64,000 nucleotides of DNA from Pseudomonas frederiksbergensis (GCF_001874645.1 NZ_CP017886.1:2232001-2296000); one strand, 5' to 3'; shown: positions 30,435-39,269, numbered from the stretch's first letter. A program made the numbers and translations. Notes: generated by a model from the letters alone, not told the origin.

Positions 30435-30740
30435 TTATTTTTTCTTCAGGCAATCGCTCATGAAGGTTTTGCGCGCATCGCCTTTAAGTGCCTGCGTGGT
30501 GGCGGTGGCGTTGCAGGTTTTCATCTTCTCTTGCTGAGGTGTCATGGTCTTGGCCGCGTCTGCTGCCGGCGCGGCTTTCAGGCAGGTACTCATAAAGGTT
30601 TTGCGCTCATCACCCTTGAGGGCTTTCGCGGTGGCGTCGGCATTGCAGGTGGTCATTTTGTTCTGTTGAGCCGTGGCGGCAAAGCCCTGGGAACAGAGCA
30701 ACAGACCGATCATCAACAAAGGGATACGCAGCATCTTCAT
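30435..30740 (-). CDS. PsiF-repeat exported protein
   Basis: A 101-residue protein with a signal peptide (MKMLRIPLLMIGLLLCSQGFA, cleavage after about residue 21). Two PsiF repeats follow, each with the pattern C-N-A-x-A...LKGDxRKTFMSxCLK (residues about 32-52 and 76-100). PsiF is a phosphate-starvation-inducible periplasmic protein of unknown function in enterobacteria. I could not find a convincing Pho box upstream. It is followed by a REP pair. Confidence 0.9.
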   Translation of the reverse strand: MKMLRIPLLMIGLLLCSQGFAATAQQNKMTTCNADATAKALKGDERKTFMSTCLKAAPAADAAKTMTPQQEKMKTCNATATTQALKGDARKTFMSDCLKKK

Positions 30741-30811
30741 GGAGTTTTCTCCTTGTTACCGCGCCGATGGGCGCGGCCTCGAGATGAGTGTAGACAAAGC
30801 CTGTTACACCC

Positions 30812-31600
30812 TCACCGACTCTCCAGAGTGGTCCGTCGATACTGCTCGGGCGTGCAACCGGCCTGGCGCTGAAACATCGCGATAAACGCCGACGACGTGC
30901 TGTAACCCATATCGAAAGCGACCTCCTGAATGCTGCGCGGGCTGTCCAGTGCTTCGATCGAAGCCAGGAAACGCAAGCGTTGGCGCCACTCACCGAAGCT
31001 CATGCCCAGTTCTCGAACACATTGCCGGGCCAGGGTTCGTTCGCTGACGTGGATCTGCTCCGCCCACTGCACCAGTGGCCGATTGTCGCCCGGCGACGCC
31101 TGCAAGGCTTCGAGCACACTCAGCAGTCCGGCGCTGCTGGCGTAAGGCAAATAACAGTTATGCACCGACGCCTGTTGAAGCTGATCGACCAGTACCTCGG
31201 CCAAGCGCTTGTCAGCCGGGCTCTCGGGGATCTTTACGTCGCGGGCCGCGAAGTCCTTGAGAATCGCCTTGAGAATGTCACTGATCGCCAGCGTACAGGC
31301 CTGCTGCGGCAGGTCGCGGCACAGCGGCGGCGCGAGGCAAACAGCGCGGTAATTAATCGGCTGGTTGCTGTAGAAACTGTGCTCGGTGTGCGGCGGCACC
31401 CACACCGCGTATTGCGGCGGCGACATGAAGCGGCTGCCGCCGATTTCCATGTGCAATACGCCGTGGGCCGAATACTCCAGCGTGCCCCATGGATGACAGT
31501 GAGCCGAGGCAAAGCGGTGAGCATCAAAGTCGGCATAGCGGAAGTACACAGGGGCCGGCAGTTCGCTGAAATCCAGCAGATCGATGTGTTTACTGTTCAT
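30812..31600 (-). CDS. AraC family transcriptional regulator with cupin N-terminus
   Basis: A 262-residue regulator. The N-terminal cupin-like sensor contains RFASAHCHPWGTLEYSAHGVL and SPPQYAVWVPPHTEHS. The C-terminal AraC domain has two helix-turn-helix units (VSERTLARQCVRELGMSFGEW and SIQEVAFDMGYSTSSAFIAMFQRQAG, ending TPEQYR). I chose ATG 31600; an upstream in-frame ATG at 31702 would overlap the divergent EamA gene start. The 100-base divergent spacer suggests it controls that transporter gene; its ligand is unknown. Confidence 0.9.
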   Translation of the reverse strand: MNSKHIDLLDFSELPAPVYFRYADFDAHRFASAHCHPWGTLEYSAHGVLHMEIGGSRFMSPPQYAVWVPPHTEHSFYSNQPINYRAVCLAPPLCRDLPQQACTLAISDILKAILKDFAARDVKIPESPADKRLAEVLVDQLQQASVHNCYLPYASSAGLLSVLEALQASPGDNRPLVQWAEQIHVSERTLARQCVRELGMSFGEWRQRLRFLASIEALDSPRSIQEVAFDMGYSTSSAFIAMFQRQAGCTPEQYRRTTLESR

Positions 31601-31700
31601 GCTGTCCGTATTCAGAGGCAGGTTGTCTGGATCGCAGTATAGGCTTTCATCCAGACAGGCGGATAATTGCGCTTCATTAACGAACGTTCTGGTTTTTCCC

Positions 31701-32588
31701 ATGCAATACGCTTATCCCCTGCTGGCCATTTTCATCTGGGCCGGCAACACCGTGATCAACAAACTGGCGGTCGGCGCGATCTTCCCCGCCGAGATCGGTT
31801 TCTATCGCTGGCTGCTCGCCGGGATTCTGTTCACACCGTTCATGCTCAAACCGGTGATGAACCATTGGACGGAGATTCGCCCGAACCTGGGCAAGATCTT
31901 CATCCTCGGCGTGCTCGGTATGGCGGTCTATCAAAGCCTGGCCTACTTCGCCGCGACCATGACCTCGGCCACCAACATGGGCATCATCCTGTCGCTGATG
32001 CCGTTGATGTCGCTGGCCATGGCCATTATCAGCCTCGGCCAGCGGCTGACGGCCGGCGCGCTGGCCGGTGCGGTGCTGTCGTTTGCCGGCGTGCTGGTGG
32101 TGGTGTCGTCTGGCAGCCTGGGTGCGCTACTGGAACACGGGGTCAACCTGGGCGATGCGATGATGCTGATCGCTACACTGGCCTATGCGGTCTACAGCAC
32201 CTTGCTGAAAAAATGGCAGCTGCGCCTGCCACCGCTGGTGCTGTTGTATTTGCAGGTGCTGGTGGCGGTGGTGGTACTGTTTCCGCTGTTCATGGCCTCG
32301 CCAACAGTCGGCCCGACCTTGCAGAACATTCCGCTGGTGCTTTATGCCTGCCTGCTGGCCTCGATGCTCGCGCCACTGGCGTGGATGCAAGCGGTGGTGC
32401 GTCTGGGGCCAAGCCGAACCACGCTGTTCTTCAACCTGCTGCCGTTGATTACGGCATTGATTGCGGCGGTGGTGCTGCATGAGCAATTGGCGCTGTACCA
32501 CCTGGTAGGTGGAGTGCTGACGTTGGGTGGGGTGATTCTTTCGGAGCGTTGGACCTTGGTGTTGGGCCGCAAGACCTGCGTTGCCTGA
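31701..32588 (+). CDS. EamA/DMT family exporter
   Basis: A 295-residue inner-membrane protein with ten predicted segments and two EamA repeats (about residues 5-135 and 150-285), e.g. PLLAIFIWAGNTVINKLAVG and a C-terminal LVGGVLTLGGVILSERW. Drug/metabolite transporters of this type export amino acids, purines or toxic compounds; the substrate is not predictable. I chose ATG 31701 (MQYAYPLLAIF); the open frame reaches back to 31584 through the divergent regulator. The adjacent AraC-type regulator is its likely controller. Confidence 0.9.
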   Translation: MQYAYPLLAIFIWAGNTVINKLAVGAIFPAEIGFYRWLLAGILFTPFMLKPVMNHWTEIRPNLGKIFILGVLGMAVYQSLAYFAATMTSATNMGIILSLMPLMSLAMAIISLGQRLTAGALAGAVLSFAGVLVVVSSGSLGALLEHGVNLGDAMMLIATLAYAVYSTLLKKWQLRLPPLVLLYLQVLVAVVVLFPLFMASPTVGPTLQNIPLVLYACLLASMLAPLAWMQAVVRLGPSRTTLFFNLLPLITALIAAVVLHEQLALYHLVGGVLTLGGVILSERWTLVLGRKTCVA

Positions 32589-32597
32589 TGAACTGTT

Positions 32598-32666
32598 AAA
32601 GATCGCAGCCTGCGGCAGCTCCTACGGGGGGAGTTGCCTGTAGGAGCTGCCGCAGGCTGCGATCTT
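32598..32666. repeat. REP inverted pair
   Basis: Canonical arms separated by about 12 bases lie between the convergent EamA and lipase genes. Confidence 0.9.
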
Positions 32667-32682
32667 GTCTGCTACACAAATT

Positions 32683-33573
32683 TCACACCCCCGCCGCCTT
32701 CAACCGCTGCGCATGCTCGACAAACAACCGCAAAGGGTCGGCGCCTTTGCCCACCAGCCCCAGCGACTGGTTGACGATGTCGAAGTGGTCCAGCGGATAT
32801 TCATCACCAATCACCGTGCCAAGGTGAGAGCTGTAACGCCCGACCATACCGTCGCAATGCCCGGCTTCACGGACGAAGGTGGTGGCGAACAGCCGACAAC
32901 TGCGGTTGGTGCCATCGAACAGATTGCCGCCACGGTCGGTCTTGCCCGATTGCAAGGTCCCGGACCATGAGTAATAGCGCACGCCGTTGACCCACTCCGG
33001 CCCATGCCCGCCCCAAGTCTCGGGCAATCCCTGTGGGTAACGCTGATTGAACAACGCGACCCCTTCGCTGGTCAGCGAGTTGTGCGAGGCATGCACATCC
33101 ACCGGCCATTTACGCTGGCGATTACCGGTTTCCAACAGGCCCATCAACCATGCAACCAGCTGCAACAAGGCACTCAGCACACGTCCCTTCGCGCTGTCGG
33201 GCGAATAGTGTTTGTGCAGATAATCCGCCAACTCCGAACCCTGGTTAGGCCCGGCTACCGAGGTCACCGAGGCCACCTGGTCCGGGCGCTTGGCGGCAGC
33301 ATAACGGGCGGTCAGCGAACCCTGGCTGTGACCGATCAGATTGACTTTGCTCGCACCGGTTTCGCGCAATATCTCATCGATTTGCGTCAATAACTCCTCA
33401 CCACGCACTTCGTTGGAGTTGACCGGCGAAACCTGTACCGCAATCACTGTCGCCCCACCCCGGCGCAGCGCCGGGATGATCCCGTACCAGTACGGGTAGA
33501 GCAGCAGGCGAATAAACCCGAGCATTCCCGGAACCAGCACCAAGGGGTAACGCGTGGCGGTTTCTTGCGACAT
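32683..33573 (-). CDS. Triacylglycerol lipase (bacterial family I, Proteus-like, no signal peptide)
   Basis: A 296-residue alpha/beta hydrolase closely resembling the mature part of Pseudomonas LipA. It has the oxyanion segment VLVPGMLGF, the nucleophile Ser83 in LIGHSQGS, a VNGVRYYSWSG stretch, and the His region DEYPLDHFDIVNQSLGL. It starts directly with MSQETATRYPLVLVPG, without a secretion signal. The cysteine corresponding to the first half of the LipA disulphide is missing (GGHGPEW in that region). No lipase foldase gene is adjacent. These are features of foldase-independent family I lipases. The cellular location is uncertain; export by a type I system or intracellular use are both open. 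Confidence 0.9.
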   Translation of the reverse strand: MSQETATRYPLVLVPGMLGFIRLLLYPYWYGIIPALRRGGATVIAVQVSPVNSNEVRGEELLTQIDEILRETGASKVNLIGHSQGSLTARYAAAKRPDQVASVTSVAGPNQGSELADYLHKHYSPDSAKGRVLSALLQLVAWLMGLLETGNRQRKWPVDVHASHNSLTSEGVALFNQRYPQGLPETWGGHGPEWVNGVRYYSWSGTLQSGKTDRGGNLFDGTNRSCRLFATTFVREAGHCDGMVGRYSSHLGTVIGDEYPLDHFDIVNQSLGLVGKGADPLRLFVEHAQRLKAAGV

Positions 33574-33961
33574 GGGCAGACATCCTTGTGATCGATGAAA
33601 AGGCCCAAGGCGGGATGCAAGACGTCGGCCTCAAGCATCGCCACCGAAGATGACGCTTTCACGACCAGTCTATGACATTGCGCGACTCCTGCGTCCCCCG
33701 GCAGGCACCGCCTGCTGACCGCGATCATTTCGGGATTACCAGATCGAACAAAACTTTTGGCCTTGCCCATCACTCACACGTTCATACACGCCAACGCCCA
33801 ACAACTTCAACAGCCCACACACACGCTTCACTCCCCCTATCCAGCGCCCACTTCAACAACTATCCAGTTACAAAGCGCTCATGGACTTTCTGAACGATTA
33901 ATTTATCTTTGGCCTCGCAAGCCTATGACTTGCCCTATTAACTTAGTAAAGGACTACCGCC
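33574..33961. other. 388-base intergenic stretch at the edge of the low-GC segment
   Basis: No gene was found. Base composition falls clearly from about 33,750 on, marking the start of the low-GC block that contains the next two genes. The right end carries an AT-rich promoter-like stretch and an AAAGGA ribosome site (33948-33952). Confidence 0.5.
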
Positions 33962-34720
33962 ATGCACATGGAACAACGACTCGAGTTCATTGATACACTT
34001 CCTGCGTTACCCGCATCAAACTTCACACCCCGAATAGCGACCTTCAGCCCACCGACCGACCCCAACAAAGAAAGTGGCACGGTCGGCCCGGAAATGATGA
34101 ATATTTACATGCCGGGCGTCTCGGATCAAAACCGTAAAGACGTTGATAATTGCAAATTACTTGTCCAGAACGCCGCCTCACAAAAATATGACCCGATCAA
34201 ACAACTGCACGAGTGGTATACCTATTACACCGAGAGTCTTGCCAAACTTGGCTGGGTCACTCAAGCATCCCAAGTCAAGAATATAACCATCAAAAAGACC
34301 GGACTCACCATGGATGCTGTCGCCATTGAGATACTTCAGGGGCTGGTGGGCGCTAACGCCCCTCAACTGCTGGCGCTCACAGGCAAAGCGGTGGCAGGCG
34401 TCAAAGATGATCAGGGGCTGATCAGCATTTACAATCGCAATGCCAAAGTTGGCTATGAAGCCAAGTTTGACATGTCCCCCGTCTGGCAAACCCGCGGAGG
34501 CTCGCCCATGATGGTTCTTAACTGCACATCCGTGGATGTCAGGGAAAGCAAGCGAGGTATCCTCTGGTGGAAATCGACCACTCAATCAACCGCTATTAAA
34601 TCGGCAGCCTCGGCCGTTTATCTCAATACTGATCTTTACGACGGAGTACGTGCATCCGTTCTCAGGAAGCTCGGCCAAGCTGCCGAAGACTACCTGGACA
34701 GTATCCCGGGCTTTCAATAA
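33962..34720 (+). CDS. Unrecognised 252-residue protein of the low-GC segment (first of a related pair)
   Basis: I do not recognise this protein. It has no signal peptide or membrane segment. The middle has a helical region (about residues 78-150: IKQLHEWYTYYTESLAKLGW, then ITIKKTGLTM). This is followed by a beta-rich region with FDMSPVWQTRGGSPMMVLNC and RGILWWKSTTQST, and a C-terminal helix LYDGVRASVLRKLG. The next gene encodes a protein with the same arrangement (Trp/Tyr helix, IKK, beta region, final YEGVRNRVTGKLG), so they look like diverged paralogues. Base composition is visibly lower than in the flanks, suggesting transfer. AAAGGA nine bases before ATG 33962 supports the start. Confidence 0.8.
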   Translation: MHMEQRLEFIDTLPALPASNFTPRIATFSPPTDPNKESGTVGPEMMNIYMPGVSDQNRKDVDNCKLLVQNAASQKYDPIKQLHEWYTYYTESLAKLGWVTQASQVKNITIKKTGLTMDAVAIEILQGLVGANAPQLLALTGKAVAGVKDDQGLISIYNRNAKVGYEAKFDMSPVWQTRGGSPMMVLNCTSVDVRESKRGILWWKSTTQSTAIKSAASAVYLNTDLYDGVRASVLRKLGQAAEDYLDSIPGFQ

Positions 34721-34815
34721 TTACATTCAAGCAAACTGATAAGAATCGGGGCCAGTGAGCACTCATGGCCTCTGTTCCTGCCCATGCGCTTTCACTTCAT
34801 TTACCCGGAATTTTT

Positions 34816-35526
34816 ATGAAACCTACCGCACCCGACATTTACGTCGTCGACGGAAACATTACACTTTTTTACGGTTTACATTCCGACGATTTTAAAAAAG
34901 ACATTCTGCATTCCAGCCTGCTGGCACAATTAACCGCCAACAGTACGCCCGACACTTGGTTTGCCGACTATAAAAAGACCCTCAACAACTTGTTCTGGGC
35001 GCTCAAAAGCTTTGAGAACCGCACGATCAAAAAAGAACCCTCGAGCTTTTTGAGTCTTGCAAAAATCGGTTTGTCCAGCGCACTACAGGAAGAGCAACTA
35101 CAACAGCTTGGCCATGCATTCTCCATCATCAAACAGCTGCCTGATGACTCCCCGATCATTAAGGCGGTATTGAATAAAATTCAAAGAAAAAACGCTCCAG
35201 TCGCTCACCCAGGCAGTCTTATCCCCGGTGAAAAAACCACCTTCACCATCAGCACACTGCTGACCATCGTCTGCGAAAACAAAACAACCCTTTCATTTCA
35301 CCTTTCATTCAAAACCTCCCGCGCCGTTGACATCACGATTCTGGATCAAGAGATCTCCCAACGGGCTATTCTTGACGATCCTGAGACCGTCTTGTGGACT
35401 ACCCACCTGCAGGAAGACAAGTACGAAGGCGTCAGAAACCGGGTGACTGGAAAGCTGGGCAGCACGGTAAACACCCACCTTTTTCATATAGATCCAGCGA
35501 CACCCATACACTCAATGAAAGGCTGA
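34816..35526 (+). CDS. Unrecognised 236-residue protein of the low-GC segment (second of the pair)
   Basis: Unrecognised, without signal peptide or membrane segment. An N-terminal Asp/Ile-rich part is followed by a helical part (WFADYKKTLNNLFWALKSF), the IKK element, a long second helix, then strands (LLTIVCENKTTLSFHLSFKT) and the C-terminal YEGVRNRVTGKLG helix shared with the preceding protein. I chose ATG 34816 (MKPTAPDIYVV) with CCGGAA upstream; an in-frame ATG at 34765 adds 17 residues that look non-coding. The 95-base gap to the first gene suggests one operon. Low GC like its neighbour. Confidence 0.78.
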   Translation: MKPTAPDIYVVDGNITLFYGLHSDDFKKDILHSSLLAQLTANSTPDTWFADYKKTLNNLFWALKSFENRTIKKEPSSFLSLAKIGLSSALQEEQLQQLGHAFSIIKQLPDDSPIIKAVLNKIQRKNAPVAHPGSLIPGEKTTFTISTLLTIVCENKTTLSFHLSFKTSRAVDITILDQEISQRAILDDPETVLWTTHLQEDKYEGVRNRVTGKLGSTVNTHLFHIDPATPIHSMKG

Positions 35527-35555
35527 TGCTCCAGAGCATGCAGTAGGCCGCTACC

Positions 35556-35586
35556 GCGCTAATGGTGCGTCAAACTCCATTAGCGC
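35556..35586. repeat. Perfect 10-base inverted repeat between convergent genes
   Basis: GCGCTAATGG (35556-35565) and CCATTAGCGC (35577-35586) form a perfect stem with an 11-base loop. There is no strong T run after it. It sits between the low-GC pair and the asmA-like gene and may end transcription in either direction. Confidence 0.6.
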
Positions 35587-35609
35587 TCAACGCCCAAACC
35601 GCGCAGCCT

Positions 35610-37679
35610 TCAGCCCTTGACGGTCTTGGGCGCCTTGCCCGCCTTCATCCGCTCCAGCAATGGCGCGCATTGATTTGGCTCACCGCCACTCGGCGCCACC
35701 AATGCCAGCAGCCCGGCCGCCGGTCCGGCAATCACACCGAGCGCCACCATCCCCGCGCCCCGCAGCATCAACGGCACACCTTTCACGCCGGCATCCGGCT
35801 TGATGAATTTGCCGCGCACATACAGCGGCGAACGTAACGAGATCAGCCGCCAGCCCTTGGATTCTGGCGTGATGGTCAGGTCGAGCTGCTCACTGGCCAT
35901 GTTCGCCGTGCCGTCGATGTAGACAATTGCGTTCTCGGTGTCGAACACAAACAGCCGGGAAGTCGCCAAACCGCTCTTGATGCCGAAGTCGGCCGCCGCG
36001 CAGTTGATCTTCACGTCCTTGTCACCAAAGACTTTCCCGACCACGTAATTGCCGACATTCAGCCCCGCGAGCTCCATCAGTTCACGACTGATCGCGCCGT
36101 CGTTGATCAACATCTTCAGATTGCCATTGGCGCTGCCCAGCAACGCCGCCACCGAGTTGCCGCGACCGGTAATGTCGGCGTCACCGTTGAGCTCACCGAA
36201 GCTGGTTTTCATCGTCTCGAAGCTCGGGAACAGCTGCTTGAGTTTGAAGCCGCGCGCGGTCAGTTTCGCCCGCCCTTCCAGCGGCGTGGCACGACCGTTG
36301 AGACGGATTTGTGCATCGAGCTTGCCACCCGCCATGCCGAAACGCAGCGGCTCCAGGCTGAGCTGGCCATCGGTGAGCAGCAGATGGGTGTAGAGATCGG
36401 TGAACGGCAGTTTCTCGCTGTGGACGATACGCTTGCCAGTGAACTCGACGTCGGCGTCCATATCGCGCCAGCGCTCGGTACGAAACTCTTCGACCGGCAA
36501 CACCTTGTCCGCCGGCTGCTTGCTTTCGCCGCCACGGGCCTTTTGCTTGGCGTTGGAGTCGGCGCCGATCAACGGCGCGAGGTCGGCAAACAGCAGTTGA
36601 TTGGAGATCAGCGCACCACTGAGCGTGGGCCGAGGCTGGCTGGCGACATACGCCAGGTTGCCGTGAATATCGCTGCCGCCGATGGTGCCGTTGAATGCTT
36701 CGTAGCGAAACGTCGCACCGTCCGGCTCGTGCAACTTGGCGCTCAGGTGACCGTCGGTGGCGTAAGGCGGCGAAGCCGGCAGGGTTACGCCGGTCAATGG
36801 ATAAAGGTTGCCCAGGCTGCTGCCGGCCAGTTTCAGGCGCAGGTCCAGCGCGCCGAGGTTCAGTGGATCGGTCAGCGTCCCGGCCAGCTCGACGCGGGTG
36901 TCAGCGATCTTCACCTGCGCCTGCAACGGGAACGGTTGGGTCGCGTCCTGCAACGCCAGCAGCCCGCCGACCTTGCCTTCGCCTGCGAGTTTCTGACCGT
37001 GGTATTGGCCTTTGACCTTCAGCGCAAACGCATAATCCTGCGGCGCCGAGCCCTTCTCCAGGGCTTTCCTGGCGGCTTTATCACCGACGATCTCGCTGAA
37101 CGGAATCGGCTTGCCCAACAGCTCGATCAGCAGGTCGAGCTGAGTGTTCAGGCTCTGGTCGTCAAGGGTGACGTGGCCCTTGTCGAAGCCGATCGCACCG
37201 ATGTCTACCACCCAGCTGGACGGTTTGGCGTTCGGGTCTTTCGGGTCGAACGTGAACGTCCAGTTGGCGCGGCCGTCAGCCAGGCGTTGCAGATCGGCAT
37301 TGGGTTCGGTGAGGTCGATGCGCGGAATCACTACCCGCTGTGCCAATAGAGCCAACGGCGAAACCCGCAATTCGACGCGCTTGAGGCTGACCATTTGCGG
37401 CCTTTTCGACCATTGCGGGTTGCCCAGGCTCAAGTCCTCGGCCACCACGTGCGGCCACGGCACCCAGGCACGCCAACCGTCTTCATCGATTTCACGCTTC
37501 CAGACCACCGTCAGGTTGCCGTTGATGGCAAAGGGGCGGTGCAGTTCTTCGGAGACTTTGGTGTTGAGCGGCGGTTTGATCCGGTTCCAGTCGAAGAACG
37601 CAATGATCACCAGCAGCAGGGCCATCAGCAACACGAGGCCGCCGACAACCCAGGCGAGAATTTTACGACTGCGCGTCAT
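35610..37679 (-). CDS. AsmA family protein
   Basis: A 689-residue inner-membrane-anchored periplasmic protein. It has one N-terminal membrane helix (about residues 8-30, WVVGGLVLLMALLLVIIAFF), the AsmA N-terminal domain (FDWNRIKPPLNTKVSEELHRPFAI), a long beta-rich repeating-groove region, and the AsmA C-terminal domain (about 450-640) with NGDADITGRGNSVAALLGSANG. AsmA-like proteins form bridges that move phospholipids between inner and outer membrane. I chose ATG 37679, which has AGGAG nine bases upstream; an open extension to 37727 lacks a site. It is monocistronic. Confidence 0.92.
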   Translation of the reverse strand: MTRSRKILAWVVGGLVLLMALLLVIIAFFDWNRIKPPLNTKVSEELHRPFAINGNLTVVWKREIDEDGWRAWVPWPHVVAEDLSLGNPQWSKRPQMVSLKRVELRVSPLALLAQRVVIPRIDLTEPNADLQRLADGRANWTFTFDPKDPNAKPSSWVVDIGAIGFDKGHVTLDDQSLNTQLDLLIELLGKPIPFSEIVGDKAARKALEKGSAPQDYAFALKVKGQYHGQKLAGEGKVGGLLALQDATQPFPLQAQVKIADTRVELAGTLTDPLNLGALDLRLKLAGSSLGNLYPLTGVTLPASPPYATDGHLSAKLHEPDGATFRYEAFNGTIGGSDIHGNLAYVASQPRPTLSGALISNQLLFADLAPLIGADSNAKQKARGGESKQPADKVLPVEEFRTERWRDMDADVEFTGKRIVHSEKLPFTDLYTHLLLTDGQLSLEPLRFGMAGGKLDAQIRLNGRATPLEGRAKLTARGFKLKQLFPSFETMKTSFGELNGDADITGRGNSVAALLGSANGNLKMLINDGAISRELMELAGLNVGNYVVGKVFGDKDVKINCAAADFGIKSGLATSRLFVFDTENAIVYIDGTANMASEQLDLTITPESKGWRLISLRSPLYVRGKFIKPDAGVKGVPLMLRGAGMVALGVIAGPAAGLLALVAPSGGEPNQCAPLLERMKAGKAPKTVKG

Positions 37680-38081
37680 TGCACAGGGCTCCTGATTACG
37701 ACTCAGCGCCCTAACTGCGACGCACATAAGAAACGCGAGGCCAGAAATCGGCCGTTTGTGGGAACTACGTTATGAGAGCTACGACTGGCAAATGGCCCGC
37801 AGGTTTAACGCAAAGACCCATAAGGCGCAAAAAAAAACCAATGTCCCTGACCACTCAGCCAGCGTCCGTTACCCACGCCGCACTTTCCCGTCGCGTGAGT
37901 GAGTCGAAAATACCCACCTCGGTGCAAAAGCGTTCCCCGGAAACGTCCGTTCTAGAGGCTTTCCGCTGAACAATCAATTCCGTTGATTATTACCATTGCC
38001 TTTATGAACTTTTATATCGACTTATCGAGAGTAGCATTGGCTCCGTACCCACTTTATCGCCCTCCCAAGGAGCAACCCATC
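37680..38081. other. 402-base intergenic stretch; possible 42-codon frame
   Basis: No convincing gene. A frame from ATG 37841 to a stop at 37969 would encode 42 residues rich in Ser, Thr and Arg (begins MSLTTQPASVTHA). It lacks a well-placed ribosome site and any recognisable family. The right end has the AAGGAG ribosome site of the next gene (near 38067). Confidence 0.3.
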
Positions 38082-38474
38082 ATGAAACGCCAATTACTGC
38101 TTAGCCTGACCCTCTCGATGTTAGCCAGCACTGCTTTTGCCCTGCCAGCTGCCGACCAGGCAACTCCGCAAGTCAAATCCAGTCATTCGGTTTATAGCCA
38201 AACTGTTGCCGACGGTGCCAATGGTAACGAACGCTTGAAAGAAAAAGGCCTGATCACTCAGGACGGCTACGACAAGACACCACAAGGCCAGACCTTGGCT
38301 GCTGACGGTTCCGATCGCACTCCACAAGGCCAGACCCTGGCTGCTGACGGTTCCGATCGCACTCCACAAGGCCAGACCCTTGCCGCTGACGGTTCCGACC
38401 ACACTCCACAAGGCCAAACCCTGGCTGAAGGCGGTGGTGACCGCGTGATCGAACGCAACGCTAGCCTGAGCTAA
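38082..38474 (+). CDS. Small exported protein with four 14-residue tandem repeats
   Basis: A 130-residue protein of unknown function. Signal peptide MKRQLLLSLTLSMLASTAFA is cleaved after about residue 20. A short spacer is followed by TPQGQTLAADGSDR repeated four times (about residues 66-121), then a tail GGGDRVIERNASLS. The repeat is hydrophilic and acidic, and is likely flexible or beta-forming in the periplasm or outside. I chose ATG 38082, 10 bases after AAGGAG; an upstream open extension to 37983 lacks a signal peptide. A strong terminator follows. The nearly identical DNA repeats mean copy number may vary between strains. Confidence 0.85.
   Translation: MKRQLLLSLTLSMLASTAFALPAADQATPQVKSSHSVYSQTVADGANGNERLKEKGLITQDGYDKTPQGQTLAADGSDRTPQGQTLAADGSDRTPQGQTLAADGSDHTPQGQTLAEGGGDRVIERNASLS
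38277..38444. repeat. Four tandem 42-base repeats inside a coding sequence
   Basis: Units start at 38277, 38319, 38361 and 38403. Units 2 and 3 are almost identical (ACTCCACAAGGCCAGACCCT...), and unit 4 diverges toward its end. The period is a multiple of three, so changes in copy number keep the frame. Confidence 0.92.
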
Positions 38475-38493
38475 GGCCATGCTGGCCCGGAAA

Positions 38494-38520
38494 AAAGCCC
38501 GATCCCCTGGATCGGGCTTT
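38494..38520 (+). terminator. Intrinsic terminator after the repeat protein gene
   Basis: AAAGCCCGATCC-CCT-GGATCGGGCTTT forms a perfect 12-base stem with A and T tracts on both sides, suitable for termination in either direction. Confidence 0.92.
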
Positions 38521-38630
38521 GACTTTATGTAGCTCGCACTTCCCCCTCTGCATCCCTTACTCAAGTTCGACGCCAGCAAAGCTGATTTGCTAGAGTGCGC
38601 CGCTGTCCTTGATTAGAAGCCAGCCGCCTG

Positions 38631-39263
38631 ATGCTGCCCCGCGCCGAACAGAAACAACAGACCCGCAACGCCTTGATGGACGCTGCCCGCCACCTGATGG
38701 AATGCGGCCGAGGATTCGGCAGCCTGAGCCTGCGTGAAGTGGCAAAAACCGCTGGCATTGTCCCGACCGGTTTCTACCGGCACTTTGCCGATATGGATCA
38801 GTTAGGGCTGGAACTGGTCAGCGAAGTCGGCCAGACCTTCCGCGAAACCATCCGCCTGGTGCGCCACAATGAATTCGTCATGGGCGGAATCATCGATGCC
38901 TCAGTGCGAATTTTCCTTGATGTGGTCGCGGCCAACCGTTCGCAGTTCCTGTTTCTGGCGCGCGAACAATATGGTGGCTCGCTGCCGGTGCGCCTGGCCA
39001 TCGGCAAACTGCGCGAAAACATCAGCTCGGACCTGGCCGCCGACCTGTCCTTGATGCCCAAGCTGCAACACCTCGATTTCGCCGGGTTATCGGTCATGGC
39101 TGACCTGATCGTCAAAAGCGTGTTCGCCACCCTTCCCGACATCATCGACCCTCCCGCCGAGGCACTGCCCGTGCATCTGACGCCACAGGCAAAGATCACT
39201 CAGCAGCTGCGCTTTATTTTTATCGGTTTGAAGCATTGGCAAGGGTTGGGCAGTACCGAGTAA
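38631..39263 (+). CDS. desT: TetR family regulator, DesT homologue
   Basis: A 210-residue TetR-type regulator. The N-terminal DNA-binding domain has GSLSLREVAKTAGIVPTGFYRHFADMDQLG. The ligand domain carries FVMGGIIDASVRIFLDVVAANRSQFLFLAREQYGGSLPVRLAI. Sequence and its place just upstream of ureE match P. aeruginosa PA4890 (DesT), which senses acyl-CoA saturation and represses the desCB desaturase genes. In PAO1 the desCB genes flank it; here that side holds the repeat protein instead, so any target must lie elsewhere. Ends at a REP pair. Confidence 0.87.
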   Translation: MLPRAEQKQQTRNALMDAARHLMECGRGFGSLSLREVAKTAGIVPTGFYRHFADMDQLGLELVSEVGQTFRETIRLVRHNEFVMGGIIDASVRIFLDVVAANRSQFLFLAREQYGGSLPVRLAIGKLRENISSDLAADLSLMPKLQHLDFAGLSVMADLIVKSVFATLPDIIDPPAEALPVHLTPQAKITQQLRFIFIGLKHWQGLGSTE

Positions 39264-39269
39264 TCGTTT

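Noticed and set aside
30741..30811. Pho box upstream of the psiF-like gene
   Set aside because: No pair of CTGTCAT-type repeats with correct spacing could be found.
37841..37969. 42-codon frame between asmA and the repeat protein gene
   Set aside because: No well-placed ribosome site, no recognisable family, Ser/Thr/Arg-rich composition; kept only as a low-confidence note.
38277..38444. Possible CRISPR-like repeat array
   Set aside because: The units are contiguous coding repeats with no spacers and sit inside an exported protein gene; no cas genes are present.
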